Positions 52,210 through 64,000 of a DNA stretch of 64,000 bases are shown here, piece by piece (the stretch's first letter is position 1; each line of letters begins with the position of its first letter). Origin of the DNA: Chamaea fasciata (Eukaryota; Chordata; Aves; Passeriformes; Sylviidae); contig JARCOQ010000008.1 of NCBI GenBank assembly GCA_029207755.1, positions 27,021,021 through 27,085,020 of the forward strand, in the 5' to 3' direction. The notes under the pieces are model-generated. The model saw only the letters and a program-made list of their open reading frames with translations, had not been told where the DNA came from and did no database searches. A program made the position numbers and the translations under genes.

Positions 52210-52290
52210 AAAATAAACAACCAACCGAAACCAAGCAAACAGCAGCAACAACAAAAATCCCCGAAAAATCCCCGAAAAATCCCCGAACAA
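52210..52290. repeat. A/C-rich tract with three 11-bp units
   Basis: CAA-rich simple sequence leading into three tandem copies of AAAAATCCCCG (about 52253-52285). Confidence 0.8.
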
Positions 52291-55200
52291 ACAAATTCAG
52301 ATATTTGAGTTCCCTAGGAACAGGGATATATATTTGCTTATATTTCACTACAGCATAAAATCTGAGGTTTAAAGGATTGCTTTAAAGTGTTGCACTTCTG
52401 AGCAACTGATCAGACTGATTCTTTCCTGTGACTAAATTTGAAGGTTGCAACCTTGCTACAGACTTGGACCAGATTTAGTTCCAGTTTTCCTTAGACATCA
52501 AGATAATTCTTAGCAAGGTTATTGGCTTGAGATTACTGGTGATGTGTAAGGTAATGTCTGTCTATTTGTAATGACTAATCTAGAATGGTCCTACACTGAA
52601 TGATGTGAGAGGGCATATATTTAAGAGTTTCATCTAGTAAGTAAATGTAAATTAAATGTCATCAGATTTGCTTTCCAAGCTGCACTGATGCATCTCTGAA
52701 AACTTGTAAGGAGAATGGGGCTGTGCTTGGCAAGGATGGAGGGGACTGTGGAGACTGTGAGTATGTACAAGTATTTTGTACTTAAAACAGATCACTGTTG
52801 TGGTAGTCCAGATTTGAACAGAGCCTTAAAAGATGGAATTATCCAAGTCTAGCTGTAACTTGTTGTAAAGAGCAGCATGCTAGACTTTGTAGGACAATGA
52901 TCAGTTAAAGGAACAATGCACATGGGAGTCTCTCGTTCTTCCTGTTCTACATAACTGTAGGTGCCAAAAATATTTTTATACTAAGTCCACTCTAAATCAC
53001 TTGATCTTATTAAACTTTTTTAGTCTAAGTGAAGAGGTGGAGATGGCTTTGCATGCAAATGTGTGGAATAGTGAAAAGATACGGTATGGAGACCAGGGTC
53101 ACTAGTAGGGATTCTTAATCCTAATTGGCTAGTATCCAGTGGTTGGATGTCTGATACTATTGATACGGTTAGAATATTTTAGTGTGATATCTGTGCCCTC
53201 TTCATGCATGCAGAGAGGACTCCTGATCACAACTATATTAAAAATACTGTTTTTATACTCCCTGTGATATTTTCCAGATGAGCAATTCTTAGTGACTCTC
53301 CTGCGGTACAGGTTCATCTCACAATCTGCAGTCTGTCTTATTATGGAAGCTAATACTCCAATCTAATTCATTTGATGAAAAACAATTCTGAATTGAAATG
53401 GTTCTTCAATCTGTGCCTATCATTTTCCCAGCCTTGTAGGAGAAGAATAATGACCTGGCTTCAGGTTCTGGTTTAACCTTTAGCTGCTGTAGCACAGTGA
53501 ACTTGCTAGTCCTGGTCTTGCTTCATGTGTCTGTTAGTTAGCAGGGTGTATGTGGCTCCTGCCAGAGCGTATTTGTAACAGCCAATGTCTGTAAGTGTAC
53601 ACACAATTCTGGGGGGTTTAGGCAGGATTAGTAACTAATAATAATTGACTGAAACAGGTGTAATGTAACTTTCAGTGTATCAAGTAAATGTATTTACTGT
53701 GTTTTTTCCTGTAACATTTAGGGATATGGTTGGTGCCACTTTGAACAAGAATCTAGCCTGTATAAAGAGGTTAGATCACTTCATGTGCAGAGAATAAAGT
53801 AGTTCCTTGCCTTAAATTTTTATTCTTCATCCCGATATTATAAAGTCTTAAAGTTTTCAAAATCTCTTTTGAGTTCCCTGTTCAGTGCCCTTATCGTGGC
53901 AACTGCAAGTCTACTAGTAGCTCCTATGGAGAGAAAATGCCTGATTACCAAAAGCAAATCTGAGGCTTGAGTTTCACTCCAGTGCTCAGCCTGGCCACTG
54001 CAGCAGGGTGGTGGCTGCTCCTTATCTAAGGAGTGAATTGTGAGCAGGGTCAGGAAATTGCCCTGTTTCTGCAGCAATATATGTGACTGCTTGGCTGCTG
54101 TAGTTTCACCTTCTTTGGCCTTAGTTGTACAAACTGTTTTTCGCCCTTCACATCAGCACTGAGGTCTGTGTGGCCTGGCAGATGTGACTGGCAGGCCCGG
54201 TGGACTGTGCTGAATGGCTCTGCTGCAGGAGGAGATGGGCTGGAACAGGCAGGGACAAGAAGAGGGGACTGGGGGACAGGGGATGGTGATGGCATCATTG
54301 AGTGATAGAAATAGGGACTGTGAAGCTGCCCCAATGTGCTCTGTGAGACACCTCAGGCTGAATGAATTCCTTGATCCAATTAAACATGGCCCAGAAAAAT
54401 CTATAAGCACAACTGAGAAGGTAGAAAATGTCCAGCATTACATGGGGAAGGATATGAGGATATCCCAAGCAGGAATTTTTACCAAATCCATCATGATCTC
54501 TGTTTAGCTTGAAAACCATTAGTTGGATATATGCCAAGAGGTAAGATATTAGCACAACAAAAGAGGACAGAGTAGCATTTGTAATTTTTCAGCCTGCATA
54601 TCCTAAAATTTTCAGTGGCATTAAATATGCCACTTAGTCTCCAGTGGGGTTTTTTTAGTTGAATTACCAGTTGGAGCATTTACAGTCCATTGGAAGCTAA
54701 TGGAATTTCAGTACTTCAATATTTTCTGAGTAACCTCAGAATGGCTGAGGAGCTCTTACGGTTCATAGCTCAGTGAGATTGTTAATTAGTTTTGTGATCC
54801 AGGGAATTTCTATGACTGCATTCTTGTGGGCATATCACAGAACCAAACACTTCAAAGCCTCTAATTCATATTCTGATAAATGAGGATCACTAAAATACTG
54901 TTGCAAAACTTTGTTCTTTCTGTGCTTGTTTTTGATGACATCATATTTAAGTCTTTATAATAGGTTGAATACCCAGATTTTCCTTTAAAAGTAGATATCT
55001 GAAGGGTTTAACAAAGCTCCTCTGTCAAGCTATTGGGCTAAGGGTTTCTAGAATCCTGTTTTAAAATCCAAAGAATGGCTGCTTTCAGTGGCAGGATAGC
55101 AATGAAAAGAAATGTCCAAAGATATCAGCTGCACAGCAAGAGAACAAGGGCTGATCTCAGCAATTTTGAGCTTAGAGCTTTATTTCAGTTTTAAATCTCA

Positions 55201-55311
55201 CACTGAATGGAAGAACTAGCAGCAATTCCAATTAAAGCCTTTGGAGGGTCTCAGATTCTTTTATTACAACAGCAGAATATTTATTGGAAAACAGGTAGAC
55301 TTAGTGAAGCT

Positions 55312-55350
55312 TCTTTCTTTTTTTCTTTTTTTTTTTTCTTTTTTTTCTCC
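55312..55350. repeat. T/C-rich tract
   Basis: Polypyrimidine run (T with scattered C). It resembles a splice-acceptor tract, but no AG-plus-exon with coding features follows. Confidence 0.8.
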
Positions 55351-56215
55351 CTATGTACTTGGATGGACTGTAGCAAAGTTTCTTTCTTGTGAAGTGACAA
55401 GAGCTTTTTCCTTTAAGTGTTCTGCAGCTGTGGTGTCTTAATGCATGTGAAAAAAACCCAGGGATGTTGAAGTGTGGTCTGGTTTGAAATCCGTGTAGTT
55501 GTTCAGTCACAGTCTTTGAATCTTGGTGTTAGGTAAACCAGTCCTCTTTGTAAACTGCCTTCTGAGCAGTTTTGCTGTTTAGGTTGAGGAGAGGGTGGAG
55601 AAAAAGCAGTTTACCAAGCTGTTTATAAACAATTGCCTTGAAGTGCTCAGTTTCAAGGGATCAGCCAAGGATGACCCAACAATGTTCAGGGGGCTTTATT
55701 AACATGCAGAAATTGTAATCTATACAGACAAGACAAGGGAAGGCTGAAATAGCTGGTGAGTTTAGGGTTAGATGTCTTACACTGAATGTGATATGGTTTG
55801 AGTAGTCCTGTGGCCAAGAGGAGATCTTCAGAAGTCTATATCAAAACAGCTGATTAGTAACTCCTGTAGTTTGAATTGTAGATTCTGTGCTTCATGTGGG
55901 CAGCCTGTGGCTGGTGTAACCTTTCTTTCTTGATCTGAAGAGCATCTTTCACCAGCATCACAAAGCTCCTGTTGTGCATAGGCTGTGTGTTACCTGTTGT
56001 AGGATAAATGCAGCATTATCAGGTCAGTGGCTTAATCCTTATCTTTTAAAACAGATGAAACAGGTAATTCTATTTTCTTAAAGAAGAAAGACTGCTAGAA
56101 AAAGTTTATTCTCTGACATGGGGTCTATCTAGCAGTTTATTTCAAAGCAGGATGAATGGTAACCAGAAGAAACAACCTGCCCTACCTCACTCTCCAAAAT
56201 AAACTTTCAGAAGGT

Positions 56216-56272
56216 TTGGGGTGTGGTTTTTGTTTGTTGTTGGGGTTTTTGTTAGTTTGTTTGTTTTTTACA
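56216..56272. repeat. T/G-rich low-complexity tract
   Basis: TTTGTTTG and GGGGTTTT-type words; simple sequence. Confidence 0.8.
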
Positions 56273-59200
56273 TCTTATGACACTTAGCATATGAAGTTCA
56301 ACATGGTGTCATTAAACCTGAGGGCAAAATGACAGATGGAAATTAAATGGATTGACTGACTGCTTAATGGATTGCTTCTTGTCCTGTCAGAGGAGGGTGA
56401 ATCTTGCTGGAAAGTAAACTGTGCCCAAACAAGAAGTAAAGAACAATAGGGGAGAGGAGGCATCGTACACAGCATTAGGTGTCTTCTCTGAACACCTACT
56501 CAGTGAGCTCTTCAGCAGATGCAGTAAGACCCTTTGCCTTAAATCTATGCCCCATAAACTGAAGGGGCTTGAGTAATGTTTTAAAGCAACTGCAGCTGTC
56601 ACAGGTTCTTCTAGACACTGCTCTTTTTTTGAGAAGTGGTTGGATTTCCCAAGACATGTTTTTCTGTGAACAGATGCGTTAATGTCAGTGTCTTGACTGC
56701 CACAAGGATGCTTAATGTACAGAATAGGAGGAAGATTCATCCTTGCCTACTCGGAGAAAACAGAGGCGAGAGCTTCCACTTGTGTTAATAATTATTTTTT
56801 TTTTTTTTAACCTCAAGGAACTGTTAGATGTGAGCTTTGAACCTTGTTGCTTAAACTGTTACTTGGGCTGCACAGGTGGAGGTAAAAATAAACAAACAGT
56901 TGGCTCCAATGCCTTCTCTTGTTGTTTCATTAGAATATTACTATTATAATCTCACCGTGCCCCTTTCTGGACCAGTGATGTGCTGTTAGCTGTTGTTCTG
57001 TTAGCACTGGTAGTTCTGCACTGATACTGACAGTGTTAATCCTGTGTCACGCTGCTTCAGCCTTGCCTTGTCCTCTGTTCTTGCCTCTGCACTGCTTGGC
57101 TGTTCTGGGCTGGAGGGGGCCACGCTCCCTCTGGTGCCACCAAAGAAGAGCTGCTTTGTGTGAAGCTTCTGGGACCTCAGTGAGTGCACACTGCACAGGG
57201 TCTGTGTTGTGAGCATACTGCTGCATTCACAAGGTTCATGTAGTCCTGATCCTCTGAAATATTCAAGTGGCACTTGGAGCAGCTCTGCAGAGAAGATCAA
57301 ATACCTTGGCCATGAAGAGCTTTAGATGCAATCAAATTGTAAATTTTTATACTATTGGGTGGGTTTTGTTTAATAATATACTTTGATTATCAATCAGGTA
57401 ATAGTGTTGGGCTGACCTTGCAGTTTCTACAGGCCATTGTTGGGGTGGAATAGAGAAGGAAGTATTTAAATGCTCTCTCCACTTACCTCTGTGATGAACT
57501 GAATCAAGCTTGTTGGTATTTTTCCTAACAGACAGCAATTCATTTACCATGACCATGTAAAAATGTGGTGTTTGTATTGACAGGGCAGAGAGGTCTTTTC
57601 TCTTGGCTATTAGTAAATTATGCCTTTTTTGCTGTTCATAGCACAGCACATAGGACTTAGTGCTGCCGCCTATTACGTATTCCTATGTTTGTGGTGGCAG
57701 AAAAATGTCTAATTTGAAAACTTTGTGTAGGATATCTGATAAAAGAATACTCACAGGTTAAAACCAGTCACAATTATACTGAAAAGTAGCTAACGGTCAC
57801 ACTCCAGAAAGCAGCTTATCCACTACTGTGAAATCCAGACTACTCTTGAACTAGGACAAAACAGCATTCTCTACAATTTAAGAGCAAGCTGTGTTATTTC
57901 TAGAATACTTGAAGTCCCTGAACTATCTCATTGTGTGGCCAGTCTGTAGCTCTTGTTTCTTGGGTGTTTACGTCCAAGCAAGCTGAATTCTAGCTTACCA
58001 TCTGTCTACCATGTGGACAATAGGCAAAGCAACAACTTCTGGAGTTCAGATGGTACCTGTTGTGTTTTTCTTCACATTTCCTTGGCAGGGAAATGTTCTC
58101 TTCCTCTCTTGCCTCTCTGGTGACTAAGAGTTAAAAATCAATGTCTGTGGCAATGACTGAATTCACTGTCCCCAACAAATGTGTGTTTGTGCTGTACAGG
58201 GAGAACCTATGGAGAAGTAGGAATTGTCACACCCTGTTTCTGTACTAAGGAGTGTCCAGGATGAGGGAGCTGATGTATAACATAATAGAGAAGATTACCA
58301 GAGGAAAATATCTGTCTTCACTTACTAATGTTTATCCCAGAATGAGCACTAAAGATGATTAATTTGCATTGCTGTGCTAAATGTATGTAGCAAACAGGTG
58401 TGAGTAAAAAAACTCTGCATGGAAAAATACTGCTGCTCAGATGTTTGAAAATGCTGTCCTGAGGGCACTTCTTGATTGTTGGCATGTTTGTTCTTGTACG
58501 CATGAGTCAATGAGTACTTAGTTTGATTTGTTGCTTTTCAGAACATCAAGTCATGACAAGGGGAAAAAAATCGTCACTATCAGTGTACTCCAAGGGCAGT
58601 TGGCCAGACTAGTCATGGAATTGTCAGTCTCAGAACCCAGGGCACATAAAGTGTATTGCTTGGAACAAACAGCTTTCAGGGGAAGGTTTGGACTGGACAG
58701 TATCCAAAGGTCTCTTTCCAATAAATAATCCTGTGGTGTGTTTGTAGGCTGATGATCCCTTAGTCTCTTGTTAATTTTGTTTAGGGCGGCTGGTTGTCCT
58801 GAAGCTTTTTCCAATATACAACTCAGTAACTTCTACTGTTGGCCTTGTGTTTCCATACAGTAGCACTTGATGATGTGGCAGTCGCAGTGTTTTTCTAGAG
58901 TAATTGTGTCCAGGTAAATTTGAGGCTCCTGGAAGGGTCCATTGCTTCTGTGCTTCTAGAATAAAGTGTGCTGCTATAAATCAAGGCTGGTGCAGCCACT
59001 TCCTGTAGCCACTTCCTGAATGGTCTGCTGGTCTCCTTACAGCTCTCTGCCAGGATATGGGCAGCTGGGGTCCTTTGTGGTGCTCTGAGGGCACAAGAGT
59101 CTCTATCCTGCCATCTCTCATATACACATCATGTGTCTGAAATATTCATATTTGGGTTTTTTCTGTGTGGGAATCCTGACTGGTGACAAATCTTTGTTTC

Positions 59201-60118
59201 ACTTATTTCTGCTTTTATCTTCAGTGTGCTGTCCTTAGAGATGCTGCTCTGTGCTCATCAGTGTGGCAGCTGCTGCTTGTGCTTCTGGTACAACTACTGT
59301 GTCCAGCTACTCTTAAAAAATCCCAACCAACCAAAAAAAGAAGCCGTATTATTTTTAAGAAGCCTCCAGCATTTAATTACTAGGCTTGCATAACACACAA
59401 ACAGCGGCTTGTTAGCTAGGGCTTGTTTATTGAAGCTTACTCCTTTATAGCTTAGCAACATCAGGAGAAGAATAGGAACTGAGATTTTTTTTGCAGTAAA
59501 GCAGGATTTTTTTTTCTAAGCAAATTAGATTTACAGCATCAAAAGGCAGGAAGAGTGTAAAATAAATGCTAATGCCATGTCATAAGACTTTCTGCTAGAA
59601 GCTTTTGCAACTTGTTCCTGCCAATTTACTGTGTATCTCTGCTGTTTTCTTAGCCTACATGGAGAGAAGATCAAAAGCCAGATTTCTGCCTATGAGCAGA
59701 TCTAAGGTATAGCTTAGTATCAACATAAAAGAAATATTTTAGAAAGGTGCAATGCTTTATAACAAGAACAATAAAAGCCACTTAATTTCATGTCATTTGA
59801 GAAAGAGTGGGTTTTTCTTTAGAAACTGCTCTAGACAGTAGTCTTGTAGGCTGGGTTTACAAATAAGAGTAGCTTGTTAGAAACCTTTGGCACTTTTATT
59901 AATCGTACTGTTGTCACAAATAGAAGGTGTTTGTTTTAATACCTTATCCTACTCATACTTTAGGCATGGTTTGCATGCCAGTGCATTGGAGTGGCCCATT
60001 CTTTAGGCTTGTGGGGCAGGATTTTAATCTGGTCTTTTGGCACTTGTGAGACAGTTTACCTGCATGCTACCGTGTCACAAATGTCATGGATGGGTGACTG
60101 TGCTGCTTCTCTCTGCAG

Positions 60119-60161
60119 ATCTGATTGGTTGCCTTGCACTTGGTGTGTGGCAAGCAGGACA
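60119..60161 (+). other. RALB: RALB 5' leader in exon 2
   Basis: The exon begins after the acceptor TCTCTGCAG at 60118. The 43 bases up to the start codon contain the stop of the spliced uORF (TGA at 60122-60124). They are open in the RALB frame, but no ATG precedes 60162 in the mature leader in that frame. Confidence 0.7.
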
Positions 60162-60275
60162 ATGGCTGCCAGCAAAAGCAAGAACCAGAGTTCCTTGGCT
60201 CTCCATAAAGTAATTATGGTTGGCAGTGGAGGTGTGGGCAAATCTGCACTCACACTTCAGTTTATGTATGATGAG
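60162..60275 (+). CDS. RALB: RALB, Ras-like small GTPase, first coding exon (residues 1-38)
   Basis: Encodes [20 protein letters not shown] and continues through the P-loop [10 protein letters not shown] (residues 21-30) to LQFMYDE. RAL GTPases cycle between GDP and GTP at membranes and, when GTP-bound, engage the exocyst subunits SEC5 and EXO84 and the CDC42/RAC GAP RALBP1. The P-loop GXXXXGKS that binds the nucleotide phosphates is intact. The ATG has a strong context (A at -3, G at +4) and matches the family start. The exon ends exactly at codon 38 with donor GATGAG|GTAAG, the conserved RAL splice position. RALB is chosen over RALA from the next exon. Relative to human RALB as I recall it, positions 4 and 8 differ (Ser, Asn), which is normal variation at this flexible N-terminus. 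Confidence 0.96.

Positions 60276-64000
<3,725 letters not shown>

Larger units (their letters stand above)
43764..60118 (+). other. RALB: RALB intron 1 (16.4 kb)
   Basis: Bounded by GTGAGAG at 43764 and CTTCTCTCTGCAG at 60118. No coding exon is recognised inside. It holds poly-T tracts (44752-44769, 44881-44918), a probable antisense CR1 fragment (about 48740-49050), an antisense ERVL-type solo LTR (50123-50701), and low-complexity tracts at about 52210-52290, 55312-55350 and 56216-56270. The remainder is unremarkable AT-rich sequence. Alternative first exons cannot be excluded. Confidence 0.7.

Noticed and set aside
43654..60161. N-terminal extension of RALB (frame is open from exon 1 into the ATG)
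   Set aside because: No in-frame ATG exists between the TGA at 43651 and 60162, the family protein starts at 60162, and that ATG has a strong context. Only a non-ATG start could extend it.

Overview
This is vertebrate nuclear DNA, almost certainly from a songbird (order Passeriformes). Three things point there: abundant CR1 LINE fragments, as in birds; a chimeric SINE at about 31771-31911 with a tRNA-Ile-like head and a CR1 tail, the design of the passerine TguSINE1 family; and an ERVL-type solo LTR at 50123-50701 of a kind I know from songbird genomes. The six-frame translations are almost all noise. There are no operons, CRISPR arrays, tRNA or rRNA genes that I can support.

The one gene I identify firmly is RALB, a Ras-like small GTPase, on the + strand. 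A CpG-island promoter and non-coding first exon lie at about 43500-43763. A 16.4 kb first intron (43764-60118) follows. The first coding exon (60119-60275, ATG at 60162) carries the P-loop, and the next exon (61385-61593) carries switch I and switch II. The window ends inside the following intron, so only residues 1-107 plus two bases of codon 108 of an expected ~206 are present. The leader contains a 39-codon upstream ORF that crosses the first splice junction.

At the left edge, on the - strand, a short GC-rich block (540 to about 702) encodes a kelch-repeat-like peptide and ends in a consensus splice donor. It is probably one exon of a kelch-domain gene that runs off the left end. A second CpG island at about 7480-8560 has no convincing protein but contains a good minus-strand splice donor at 8116/8115. 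It may be the promoter and first exon of that kelch gene, or of a lncRNA.

Between the two CpG islands (about 8.6-42.5 kb) lies AT-rich DNA with no exon that I recognise. It holds decayed repeats: CR1 3' ends at about 16175-16395 and 20524-20700, a CR1 endonuclease-domain relic at about 25220-25620, MIR copies at about 13965-14045 and 25790-25950, the SINE, and two local sequence duplications. A longer CR1 (about 42573-43101) and a 43-bp minisatellite (about 43229-43507) sit directly upstream of the RALB promoter.

I found no undescribed biological system here. The most interesting leads are the RALB leader uORF, the minisatellite next to the promoter, the kelch exon paired with the 8 kb CpG island, and the well-preserved solo LTR in RALB intron 1.
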